DNA from: Desulfamplus magnetovallimortis
Lineage (GTDB): Bacteria > Desulfobacterota > Desulfobacteria > Desulfobacterales > Desulfobacteraceae
Reading direction: 5' to 3'
Assembly (NCBI RefSeq): GCF_900170035.1
Contig: NZ_LT828541.1
Coordinates: forward strand, 475,942-539,941
DNA length: 64,000 bases
This document shows positions 8,931 to 16,662 of the stretch, piece by piece. The stretch's first letter is position 1. The number at the start of each line of letters is the position of its first letter. The position numbers and the translations under genes are program-made. The notes beneath the pieces are model-generated. The model had not been told where the DNA came from. It was given only the letters and a program-made list of their open reading frames with translations, and did not search any database.

Positions 8931-9747
8931 AAAACAGTCCAATGAAAAACAGTTCCCAACAGGAGATGCCCTCCCTTCTTGAACGGCATGAATTAAAATA
9001 CCTGATTCCCGCATCGCTGGTTGATCCCATTTCCGATTTTGTCTCCATCTACTGCTCAAAGGATAACTATTCCGACAAAACAGAGGATGGGCTCTACGAT
9101 GTGTACAGCCTCTATTTTGATTCCCCCGATTATCTGTTTTTGAGAAACCGGATGGAAGGGAGTGAAAATCGTTTTAACATGCGCATCCGGACATATGATA
9201 TACAGTCCGGCCTGCCCTGCTTTTTGAAGTAAAGCAGAAACGCAACCGCATTGTGAGAAAATATCGGTCGGTGGTACATGATCCCCTGTGGTCACAGGCT
9301 CTGGAAGGCTCAATGCATCAATTGGAGGGGTTCCAGAATGAAAAAAATGCATTAAACGCAGATCTTTTTATCCGCCTTGTATGTTCCTACCAGGCGGCTC
9401 CCAGGATTTTGACCCACTATCGGCGCAAAGCGTTTATCTCCGATGTAGATGATTATGCAAGAGTCACCTTTGACATGAATCTAAGTAGCCAGCCCGAAGA
9501 GCGATTCAACCTCATTCCGGATGAAAAAGAGATGAGTGGCTACGACAACGAAACGGTTTTTGATCCCGACTGTTCCGTCATCCTGGAGTTGAAGTGCTAT
9601 TCAACCCAGGTACCTTTGTGGATGCTGGATCTGATTCGATGTTTTGATCTGAAGCAGGGGAGTTTTTCCAAATATGCCACAAGCATCACCCAGGTGTTTG
9701 GCAGCTTTCAATATAACACTGGAGATCGTGTCGCTGTTTGTTCCTGA
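8927..9747 (+). pseudogene. VTC-domain protein (polyphosphate polymerase family), single-base frameshift
   Basis: The first part (8927-9232, starts MKNSPMKNSSQQE) has the VTC opening: LERHELKYLIPASLVDPI, then DVYSLYFDSPDY and FNMRIRTYD. It ends early at TAA 9230-9232. The other frame continues the family pattern without loss: FEVKQKRNRIVRKYRS, then YRRKAFISDVDDYARVTFD and VILELKCYSTQVPLWMLDLI. The shift falls in a run of five T at 9221-9225; six T would restore CFFEVK. The basic tunnel residues and the Glu/Lys strands typical of VTC are present. VTC proteins make polyphosphate in eukaryotes; bacterial homologues sit with CotH and DUF4956. It could be a real mutation, phase variation, or a sequencing error in the homopolymer. 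Confidence 0.8.
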
Positions 9748-9811
9748 TTTCTTGAATTCCCATGCTTACTGAAAGAATTTGGATTTTCCATACAAACAGA
9801 AGATTCACGGT

Positions 9812-9848
9812 AAAAAAAAAGCCCCTGAATGATTGCTCATCCAGGGGC
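9812..9848 (-). terminator. intrinsic terminator of the cold-shock gene
   Basis: On the minus strand GCCCCTG (9848-9842) pairs with CAGGGGC (9827-9821), followed by a run of nine T (plus-strand A at 9812-9820). It lies 33 bases past the stop of the cold-shock gene. It may also help end transcripts arriving from the VTC gene on the other strand. Confidence 0.85.
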
Positions 9849-9880
9849 CTAAAGTTTTAAATATTTAAAAAATGGTTAAC

Positions 9881-10081
9881 TTAGATCACAGTCACATTTG
9901 TTGCTGCAAGGCCTTTCTGACCTTGTTCCACTTCAAATGATACGCGATCTCCCTCATTCAGGGATTTAAACCCTGTTGAATTAATACCTGTGTGATGTAC
10001 AAAAACATCCTGTCCATTTTCCTGTTCAATAAATCCAAAACCTTTTGAGTCGTTAAACCATTTTACGATACCATTAGCCAT
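9881..10081 (-). CDS. cold-shock protein, CspA family
   Basis: The 66-residue protein starts [20 protein letters not shown]. It holds both RNA-binding motifs of the cold-shock domain: KGFGFI (RNP1) and DVFVHHTGI (RNP2), with the usual length for the family. I chose ATG 10081 rather than the upstream TTG at 10090 because AGGAG lies 10 bases before it and the first three extra residues are not family-like. The protein binds single-stranded RNA or DNA and acts as an RNA chaperone in the cytoplasm. A promoter about 130 bases upstream leaves a long 5' leader, as is common for csp genes regulated by temperature-dependent RNA folding. Confidence 0.95.
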   Translation of the reverse strand: MANGIVKWFNDSKGFGFIEQENGQDVFVHHTGINSTGFKSLNEGDRVSFEVEQGQKGLAATNVTVI

Positions 10082-10090
10082 AGTCGGCAA

Positions 10091-10519
10091 TCTCCTGTAA
10101 CACTATATAAAAAATAAAATCGGCTTTTCTTAAAATATCCCTTTTGTCTAAAAGGATAGCTGCATTAAGATAAAACCTTTGCGTTTCAAACAAACGCATA
10201 ACATCATGAGTATATAGTGATTGTGAAAATAGTCAACAGTTAAATGTTTTAAATGAAAAAAAATTAAAATCGGTTGATTATTAAGGAGTTGAGCACAGAA
10301 TAACTTTCCCATTTTGATTGAACTGAAATTTTGGCCACCCCCGATTATGAAAATGATGAGGGGTGCTTTCACGGTAAAAAATTGTTTTTTTAAATTTTAT
10401 GCTTTTATTTTTCTATGATTGCATGTAATATGACATGAAATTAATTATGGTGAGACAAGTTGTCTGATAGATTAGCGCACAACCATACCAGCCACGCCAA
10501 ACATGTCGGGAGGTTCATG
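10091..10519. other. divergent intergenic region between csp and the transhydroxylase-like operon
   Basis: It contains the csp 5' leader and promoter on the minus strand. On the plus side it has AT-rich sequence (10380-10445) that probably carries the promoter of the molybdoenzyme operon. An upstream TTG at 10460 opens the same frame as the molybdoenzyme but lacks family similarity. No further gene was seen. Confidence 0.4.
10209..10236 (-). promoter_or_regulatory. sigma-70-type promoter of the cold-shock gene
   Basis: Read on the minus strand, TTGACT (10236-10231) and TATACT (10214-10209) are separated by 16 bases. A start near 10202 would give a leader of about 120 bases before ATG 10081. 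Both hexamers are one base from consensus. Confidence 0.6.
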
Positions 10520-13036
10520 ATGACAGAACAAGTGTTTACAAACTGCACCAATGCAGGCCCTGTCAGCGTCTATGTCAAAGACGGGAAGGTCCAGCGGATT
10601 CGTCCCCTTGTTGCGGATGAAAAGGATTTTAAACCCTGGACAATAGAAGCAGGTGGGAAAAAATATTCCCCGAAAAAGAAATTCAACATAGCCCCCTATG
10701 TCCATGGGGAACGTAGGCGGCTCTTTTCTGATGAAAGGATCAAGTATCCCATGAAACGGGTGGATTTTGATCCAAATGGAGAGAGAAATCCCCAGAACAG
10801 GGGGAAATCAGCCTATGAGCGGATCTCATGGGATGAGGCCATCTCAATCATTGCTTCGGAAATCACACGTATAAAGGATAAGCATGGCGGCTCCGCCATC
10901 AGCGGCATGACCTCTTCCCATCACAACTGGGGCATAGTGGGTTACAAGATGGGTCCGTTTGCGCGGTTCATGAACATGCTGGAGTTCACGCCGGTTCTCG
11001 ATAACCCTGATAGCTGGGAAGGATGGCACTGGGGCGCCACCCATACCTATGGATTCTACTGGCGTCTTGGAATGCCAGAACCCTATGACATGCTGGGAGA
11101 TGCCCTTCAAAATGCTGAAATGATTGTCTTCTGGTCCAATGACCCTGACAGCACAAGGGGTACCTACACAGGCCAGGATTCAGCAATGTGGCGCACATGG
11201 CTTAAAGAAAAGGGTGTGGAGATGATCTTCATTGATCCTTTTCACAACTTTACAGCTGGTGCCATGGAGGGAAAATGGCTTGCCCCCAGAATGGGAACCG
11301 ACACCGCCCTTGCCATGGCCATTGCATATGTCTGGATTACAGAAGATCTCTATGACAAGGAGTATGTAAAGGATCGGACAATTGGATTTGACGAGTTCAA
11401 ACCCTATGTCCTTGGAGAGACAGACGGTGTTCCAAAAACTCCTGAATGGGCAGAAGCCGAATCCGGCATCAAGGCTAGGGTGATCAGGACTCTTGCCCGA
11501 AAATGGGCAGCTAAACGAACCATTCTTTCCGGCGGTGCCCGTGGCGGTGAAGGTGGTGCATGCCGTACAGCATTTGGTACAGAGTGGGCAAGAATGATGG
11601 TACTGCTCCAGGCCATGCAGGGTCTTGGAAAACCCGGGCGCTCCATCTGGGGAACCACCATGGGAGCGCCGTCAGATGTGGATATCTGGTTTCCGGCCTA
11701 TGCCGACCTTGAAGGACGTGTCTCCACAACAAGTATTGCAAAACATAAGCCCATGAACCCCACCAAACAGCGCTTGTGGCGCCTCACCCTGCCCGATGCG
11801 GTTCTCAATCCGCCGGTAAGCTGGTATGGAGAGGGCTTTTGCGGCCAGTCACTGGAGCAGCAGTTCACCCATTTTGAATATCCAATGAAAGGCTATTCCG
11901 AGATCAAGATGTTCTACAGATACGGCGGTTCATTTATGGGCACATTGAGCGACACCTCCAAATGGGTTCGCATGTATCAAAGTCCAAAACTTGAATTCGT
12001 CATTAATCAGGATGTCTGGTACAACAGCGAGACCCGCATGGCAGACATCATTCTGCCGGCCTGCTCCAACTTTGAGAGGGATGATGTGGGAGAGTGGGGT
12101 GCATGTGGCGGTTACACATGCCATGCCAGCAGCGGTTGTAATTTCCGCATTATTGTCCGTCAGCAGAAGTGTCTTGAGCCCATGTGGGAGTCCAAGTCCG
12201 ATTACGAAATTTTTACCCTGATTGCCGATAAACTTGGAAGAAAAGAGGAGTTCACCGACGGCAAGACAGAGCTTGAGTGGTGCAAGGCATTTTTTGATGC
12301 CTCGGATCTGCCAAAGGTTGTGGATTGGGAGACCTTTAATAAAAAAGGGTATCAGATCATTAATATAAAGGATGACTACAAACCCACGCCTTCCATGAGG
12401 TGGTTTGCCGAAGGAAGGGATTGTGACACACCTGACCCCATGAACCCCAAGCGCAAAACAGAAAAGGCAAAGGAGCTTGGAACCTTTTCCGGTAAGATCG
12501 AGTTTTCTTCCGAGAGCCTGAAAAAATATTTTCCGGATGATGATGAACGCCCTGTATCTCCGCGTTATATCCCAAGTTTTGAGGGGCACCATTCAGATAT
12601 CTATAAAAAATACTCTTTGCAACTGCTGTCACCCCATCCAAGGTTTTCATTCCACTGTCACTATGACAAACACACTGACTGGCTTGATGACATTCCGGTT
12701 CACAGGATCAAGAAAGATGGCTATGCCTGGTGGCCGGCTCGGATTCATCCCATAGATGCAACACCTCGCAACATTATGAACGGTGATATTGTAAGGCTCT
12801 ACAACGACCGCGGCTCAGTACTCTGCTGTGCCGTGATCACTGAACGGGTACGCCCGGGGGTGATTCACAGTTATGCATCATCGGCCAAATATGATCCCCT
12901 ATCTCCTGGCAATGCCGACTCAATCGACAAGGGGGGATGCGTGAATATTCTGACACCGTCACGCATGGTATCCAAAAACGCTCCGGGAATGACGCCGAAT
13001 TCCTGTCTCATCGAAATTGAAAAGTGGGAGGGCTGA
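10520..13036 (+). CDS. transhydroxylase-like molybdopterin oxidoreductase, large subunit (set 1)
   Basis: This DMSO-reductase-family protein resembles the large subunit of pyrogallol-phloroglucinol transhydroxylase along its whole length: NAGPVSVYVKDGK at the start, [24 protein letters not shown], and a closing GGCVNILTPSRM. It lacks the N-terminal Cys cluster of most relatives, as transhydroxylase does. From memory of the Pelobacter enzyme structure, His of SSHH, Tyr of VGY, Asp and Mo-ligand Ser of PDSW, and Tyr of FP-YA are active-site residues; all are present. The start is set at ATG 10520 (or 10517) because GGGAGG is at 10508-10513 and the longer TTG start has no support. The Fe-S subunit gene follows 5 bases after the stop. 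No Tat signal is seen, so it is probably cytoplasmic. The substrate is not known; a polyhydroxylated ring is the family expectation. Confidence 0.88.
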   Translation: MTEQVFTNCTNAGPVSVYVKDGKVQRIRPLVADEKDFKPWTIEAGGKKYSPKKKFNIAPYVHGERRRLFSDERIKYPMKRVDFDPNGERNPQNRGKSAYERISWDEAISIIASEITRIKDKHGGSAISGMTSSHHNWGIVGYKMGPFARFMNMLEFTPVLDNPDSWEGWHWGATHTYGFYWRLGMPEPYDMLGDALQNAEMIVFWSNDPDSTRGTYTGQDSAMWRTWLKEKGVEMIFIDPFHNFTAGAMEGKWLAPRMGTDTALAMAIAYVWITEDLYDKEYVKDRTIGFDEFKPYVLGETDGVPKTPEWAEAESGIKARVIRTLARKWAAKRTILSGGARGGEGGACRTAFGTEWARMMVLLQAMQGLGKPGRSIWGTTMGAPSDVDIWFPAYADLEGRVSTTSIAKHKPMNPTKQRLWRLTLPDAVLNPPVSWYGEGFCGQSLEQQFTHFEYPMKGYSEIKMFYRYGGSFMGTLSDTSKWVRMYQSPKLEFVINQDVWYNSETRMADIILPACSNFERDDVGEWGACGGYTCHASSGCNFRIIVRQQKCLEPMWESKSDYEIFTLIADKLGRKEEFTDGKTELEWCKAFFDASDLPKVVDWETFNKKGYQIINIKDDYKPTPSMRWFAEGRDCDTPDPMNPKRKTEKAKELGTFSGKIEFSSESLKKYFPDDDERPVSPRYIPSFEGHHSDIYKKYSLQLLSPHPRFSFHCHYDKHTDWLDDIPVHRIKKDGYAWWPARIHPIDATPRNIMNGDIVRLYNDRGSVLCCAVITERVRPGVIHSYASSAKYDPLSPGNADSIDKGGCVNILTPSRMVSKNAPGMTPNSCLIEIEKWEG

Positions 13037-13041
13037 TCAAC

Positions 13042-13878
13042 ATGGCACGTAAAACGATTCTGATTGATGTCAATAGATGCACCGGCTGCTACAACTGTTT
13101 TCTGGCCTGCCGGGATGAACATTTTGGTAATGACTATCTGCCATATTCGGCAGCACAGCCGTTGAATGGACAGTTCTGGATGAGGATTAACGAGATTGAG
13201 CGAGGCAAATTTCCCCGCCCCAAACTCTCCCATATCCCCAATGCCTGCATGCACTGCGAGGCAGCCCCCTGCATTTCCGCAGCAAAAAATGGGGCAGTAT
13301 ATAAAAGAGATGACGGCATAGTGGTGATAGATCCTGAAAAGGCAAAGGGGCAAAAGGATATTGTCAATGCATGTCCCTACAGGGCTATTTACTGGAACGA
13401 GGAACTAGAAATCCCACAGAAATGCACCATGTGTGTCCATCGCCTTGAAGAGGGAGAAAAGATGCCCCGATGCGTTGAGTCATGCCCCACAGGTGCCATG
13501 TACTTTGGAGACATTGATGACCCTGAAAGTGAGATCTCAAAGGTAACTAAAGTGTCGAAAACAGAAAGTTTTCACCCTGAATATGGAACAGCTCCTTCTG
13601 TGAAATATATCGGCATTCCCAAAAGGTTTGTGGCCGGTGAAGTTGTGCTTTCAGATCAACAGGAAGAGTGTGCTGAAGGGGTAAAAATTATTCTTGAAGG
13701 AAATGGTGAAAAGCGGGAAATCCTCTCAGATGCCTATGGCGATTTTGAGTTTGAAGGTCTTGAGAAAAACAGCGCCTATTCCATTACCGTGGAAAAAGAT
13801 GGTTATGACTCCTGTAAGGCCGAATTTTTCACCCGCACCGATGTGAACCTTGGGGAAATTGTAATCTCCCCTGCTTAA
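13042..13878 (+). CDS. transhydroxylase-like iron-sulfur subunit with C-terminal Cna/transthyretin-like domain (set 1)
   Basis: The 278-residue protein has three [4Fe-4S] ferredoxin-like motif groups: CTGCYNCFLAC, then CMHCEAAPC with ACPYRAIYW, and CTMCVHRLEEGEKMPRC with SCPTGAMYF. Residues about 195-278 form a small beta-sandwich (GVKIILEGNGEKREILSDAY, GDFEFEGLEKNSAYSITVEK), which is the Cna-like domain also found on the small subunit of transhydroxylase. The start at ATG 13042 (MARKTILID) follows GGGAGGG by 9 bases; an upstream frame overlaps the large subunit. It passes electrons to or stabilises the Mo subunit encoded just upstream. Confidence 0.88.
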   Translation: MARKTILIDVNRCTGCYNCFLACRDEHFGNDYLPYSAAQPLNGQFWMRINEIERGKFPRPKLSHIPNACMHCEAAPCISAAKNGAVYKRDDGIVVIDPEKAKGQKDIVNACPYRAIYWNEELEIPQKCTMCVHRLEEGEKMPRCVESCPTGAMYFGDIDDPESEISKVTKVSKTESFHPEYGTAPSVKYIGIPKRFVAGEVVLSDQQEECAEGVKIILEGNGEKREILSDAYGDFEFEGLEKNSAYSITVEKDGYDSCKAEFFTRTDVNLGEIVISPA

Positions 13879-13903
13879 CGAGATAGAAGATTATAGTTAA
13901 GTA

Positions 13904-13998
13904 CTCAAAATCGACATCTTATTGGTTTTTTCATTTACTGAATTTGTCTGAATCAGGATAACCAGGATAAACAAGAGTTCAGGATAGATAATCCTGCC
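13904..13998 (+). repeat. family 1 repeat, 3'-truncated copy
   Basis: It begins CTCAAAATCGACATCTTATT and continues through TCTGAATCAGGATAACCAGG to AATCCTGCC, then departs from the full-length copies at 14573 and 54585. The remaining 180 bases to the cupin start contain only a loose inverted repeat and no gene. Confidence 0.8.
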
Positions 13999-14178
13999 GA
14001 ACGTTCAACAAAGGCTCAATTGGGTGGTGTCCCAAATATGTTGATGAGCTCTTCACAAACCTTGATTCAGCAGGGCTTTCACAAAAAGATATCAACACTT
14101 TTATGACACTACCCTCAATTGGATGTAGAGACAAGCCATCTTTTGTTTCTACATTCAACTATTTTAAGGAGAATCCGT

Positions 14179-14511
14179 ATGATCAGCGTAAAAGACGCAA
14201 AAGGCACCCCCTATGATGCTGCCAAACATTTCGGGGTTTATGGTCTTCAGAAAATAACCGAGGCAGACTCCAAAAGAATTACTGTCTGTTACTCCTATTT
14301 TCAGCCAGATGGCGGGGCAGAAATGTCTCCATCTCCCAAGGAACGGGTCTATTATGTTACCAAAGGGTCCATTACTGTTAATGGAAAGGATGGAGAGTCA
14401 CATCTTCTGAATGAAGGGGATATGATCTACATAGCCCCTGGGGAAGAGCGTGATATGACCATTAACAATGGAAAGCCGGCTGAAGTGCTTGTTTTTATTG
14501 TAACCCCATAG
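14179..14511 (+). CDS. small cupin-fold protein
   Basis: The 110-residue protein starts at ATG 14179 after AAGGAG; the longer frame from 14119 lacks a ribosome-binding site. The pattern ERVYYVTKGSITVNGKDG, then LLNEGDMIYIAPGEERDMTI, is a single cupin barrel. The usual metal-binding His pair of motif 1 is replaced (MSPSPKERVYYV) and the motif 2 His is missing, so it is probably not a classical metal-dependent enzyme. It lies between the set 1 molybdoenzyme and the CoA module, separated from both by repeats. It could be a small-molecule binding or isomerase-like protein of the pathway; the role is not known. Confidence 0.7.
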   Translation: MISVKDAKGTPYDAAKHFGVYGLQKITEADSKRITVCYSYFQPDGGAEMSPSPKERVYYVTKGSITVNGKDGESHLLNEGDMIYIAPGEERDMTINNGKPAEVLVFIVTP

Positions 14512-14518
14512 GGCTTTT

Positions 14519-14572
14519 TAATTAGGGCTTTTTAATAAGGATTTCATTTTTTCAGACAAATGGCAAACCTTA
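14519..14572 (+). repeat. 54-bp direct repeat, left copy
   Basis: It begins TAATTAGGGCTTTTTAATAA and ends GGCAAACCTTA. It matches 14748-14801 with one mismatch (GGG versus GAG) and abuts the family 1 element exactly at its left terminus. Confidence 0.85.
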
Positions 14573-14747
14573 CTCAAAATCGACATCTTATTGCTTTTTC
14601 AGAAGTTATTGCAGTTGTCTGAACCAGGATAACCAGGATGGATAGGATGCTCAGGATAAGATAATCCTGCCTTATCCTGTTAATCTTGGGAATCCTGATT
14701 CAGACAGTGTTGACAAGGCTTACAAGATCATAGGTGTCGACTTTGAG
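14573..14747 (+). repeat. family 1 repeat, full-length copy A (175 bp)
   Basis: Ends CTCAAAATCGACATCTTA and, inverted, CTCAAAGTCGACACCTA are terminal inverted repeats. Inside are inverted arms rich in CAGGAT/ATCCTG. It is identical to 54585-54758 except for one extra A. There is no coding capacity, so it resembles a MITE-like or REP-like non-autonomous element. Other copies or fragments: 13904, 18856, 20651, 46982, 50148 and 63933. Confidence 0.85.
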
Positions 14748-14801
14748 TAATTAGAGCTTTTTAATAAGGATTTCATTTTTTCAGACAAATGGCAAACCTT
14801 A
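14748..14801 (+). repeat. 54-bp direct repeat, right copy
   Basis: Right-hand partner of 14519-14572, starting directly at the right end of the family 1 element. At 54 bp it is far longer than a normal target-site duplication. Confidence 0.85.
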
Positions 14802-14837
14802 GAATGAACCAATATTTTTATAGTGCCAATTTTGATG

Positions 14838-14928
14838 CTCCTGTAAAAAGTCGAAATCTGCAAAATCGCTATTAATAATTTCAGCATGTTATAACTGCAA
14901 AAATGCTGAAATCTGACTTTTTACGAGG
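14838..14928. repeat. nested stem-loop upstream of the SDR gene
   Basis: Inner arms TTTCAGCAT (14879-14887) and ATGCTGAAA (14903-14911) are perfect. Outer arms CCTGTAAAAAGTC (14840-14852) and GACTTTTTACGAGG (14915-14928) extend it. It may be another dispersed palindrome or a structured leader of the SDR transcript; there is no T run after it. Confidence 0.55.
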
Positions 14929-14960
14929 CCATTAATTTTTAATAATAACGAGGAATAAGA

Positions 14961-15728
14961 ATGAAAGATATATTTAAGTTAAGTGGAAAAATCGCTGTTG
15001 TCACAGGTGGTGCAGGCGGCATCGGAGAAGCACTGGCCCTTGGATTGGGAGTTCATGGAGCCACAGTGATCGTCTCCAGTCGTAACAAGGATGCCATTGA
15101 GGCCGTAGCTGCTAAAATCACAAAAGAGTCCGGCAACGAAGCCATTGCTATTCCCTGTGATGTCACAAGTGAAGCAAGTATGGCTGATCTTGTGGATGTC
15201 GTGGTTAAAAAATATGGAAGAATTGATATCCTGGTTAATGCCATGGGAATGAATATAAAGCATGATGCCTTTGAGTATCCTGTGGAGGATTGGGAAAAGC
15301 TTTTTAATGTCAATGTAAAGGGCACCATGATTGCCTGTAAGGCTGTGGGACGGGTTATGAAAGAGCAGAAGTGCGGTTCCATAATAAATCTTTCTTCAGT
15401 AAGAGGAATCAGGGGCTACAGCGGCGGAAATTCCGGCTATTGTGCCACCAAAGGGGCTGTGGAGCTTGTCACAAAAGCCCTTGCCATTGAGTGGGCACCC
15501 CTTAATATCCGCGTCAATGCCATAGGTCCTGCCCTGATCATCACCCCAGGGACAAAACACATTGCCGATAATCCCGAGCTTGCCAAAAAATATGCCGCAG
15601 CCGTTCCCATGGGACGCATTGGCCTGCCCGAAGATCTTGCCGGAGCATGTGTATTTCTGGCTTCAGATGCAGCCGGATTTATTTCAGGGCAGACCATTTT
15701 TGTGGATGGCGGGCTGACAGCACAGTAA
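14961..15728 (+). CDS. short-chain dehydrogenase/reductase (SDR)
   Basis: The 255-residue protein is a classical SDR: cofactor motif TGGAGGIG (residues 15-22), NAMG in place of NNAG, catalytic Ser in IINLSSVRG, and Tyr-x3-Lys in GYCATKGAVE. It ends with the usual GQTIFVDGG. It probably oxidises a secondary alcohol, such as a 3-hydroxyacyl-CoA, or reduces a ring ketone, using NAD(P)H in the cytoplasm. The start follows CGAGGAAT. It opens a run of co-directional genes for CoA-thioester chemistry, so a beta-oxidation-like hydroxyacyl step or a cyclic polyketone reduction is the best guess. Confidence 0.88.
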   Translation: MKDIFKLSGKIAVVTGGAGGIGEALALGLGVHGATVIVSSRNKDAIEAVAAKITKESGNEAIAIPCDVTSEASMADLVDVVVKKYGRIDILVNAMGMNIKHDAFEYPVEDWEKLFNVNVKGTMIACKAVGRVMKEQKCGSIINLSSVRGIRGYSGGNSGYCATKGAVELVTKALAIEWAPLNIRVNAIGPALIITPGTKHIADNPELAKKYAAAVPMGRIGLPEDLAGACVFLASDAAGFISGQTIFVDGGLTAQ

Positions 15729-15757
15729 TTTTACTCCATTAAAATTGAGGAGAATCC

Positions 15758-16456
15758 ATGACTGGATTGGATATCATTGAAAAGGCCAGACAGGAAAAAC
15801 GCACCATCCTGACAGAAATTGAGGCCAAACAGATTTTAGGTGAAATTGGAATCAACTGCACGGACACGCGCCTTGCCACAACAAAGCAAGAGGCGGTGGC
15901 GTTGAGTGAAGAGATGGGATATCCGGTGGTGTTGAAGATATCCTCGGTTGACATTACACACAAAAGCGATGCCGGCGGTGTCAAGGTCAATCTCAAAGAT
16001 AGGGCAGAAGTTGAAAAGGCTTTTGACGAGATTATGACATCATGCAGGGCTGCCTGTCCCGATGCCGATATAGAAGGTGTTGCTGTACAGGGCATGGCAA
16101 AAACCGGCACAGAGATAATTATGGGAATGATAAAGGATCCAAGTTTTGGACCGGTTGTGATGTTCGGGCTTGGTGGTGTATTGGTTGAAGTGTTAAAAGA
16201 TGTCTCCTTCCGCATTGTCCCAATAGAGAAAAAAGATGCCATTGAGATGACAGGTGAAATCCAGGGGAAAAAACTGCTTGAAGGCTATCGGGGACAAGAG
16301 CCTGCTGATATCGCTTATCTACAGGATATGCTGCTGAAGCTCTCGGATTTTGTGGATAACACACCCGGCATTGAAGAGATCGACATGAATCCGGTGTTTA
16401 CATACAAAGAGGGAGCCGCAGTGGTTGATGCGCGGATCATTCTTGCAGCAGATTAA
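15758..16456 (+). CDS. ADP-forming acyl-CoA ligase (acetate-CoA ligase type), beta subunit, ATP-grasp
   Basis: The 232-residue protein matches the separate ATP-grasp subunit of ADP-forming acetyl-CoA synthetases: an EAKQILGEIGI opening, GYPVVLKISSVDITHKSDAG, GTEIIMGMIKDPSFGPVVMF with GLGG, and IDMNPVF near the end. In this family the beta subunit transfers phosphate between a His on the alpha subunit and ADP. Together with the alpha gene 206 bases downstream it would turn an acyl-CoA into the acid with ATP synthesis, or activate an acid. It starts 7 bases after GAGGAG and is probably co-transcribed with the SDR gene. Confidence 0.9.
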   Translation: MTGLDIIEKARQEKRTILTEIEAKQILGEIGINCTDTRLATTKQEAVALSEEMGYPVVLKISSVDITHKSDAGGVKVNLKDRAEVEKAFDEIMTSCRAACPDADIEGVAVQGMAKTGTEIIMGMIKDPSFGPVVMFGLGGVLVEVLKDVSFRIVPIEKKDAIEMTGEIQGKKLLEGYRGQEPADIAYLQDMLLKLSDFVDNTPGIEEIDMNPVFTYKEGAAVVDARIILAAD

Positions 16457-16662
16457 CTACTACTGCTTTGTCAAATCTTAATTTTAGTGTTAATTCTATT
16501 AACAGAGTACCCTGAATCTTAGTCTTGACGAAGCACTACCTGATTATCAATGATCATGAAAAATCCTGTAAAAAGAAGCCGGATTAATTTTGTGCAGGTA
16601 TTTCAAACAGATAGTAAACACCAATTCGCCAAACCAAGTGAGATAAAGGATGGTGCAAAGCC

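Noticed and set aside
11930..12592. 220-codon antisense frame in the set 1 Mo subunit gene
   Set aside because: Composition and lack of motifs show it is a shadow.
13999..14118. Remnant of a transposase gene between the repeat and the cupin
   Set aside because: Only a loose inverted repeat and no recognisable transposase motif; cannot be supported.
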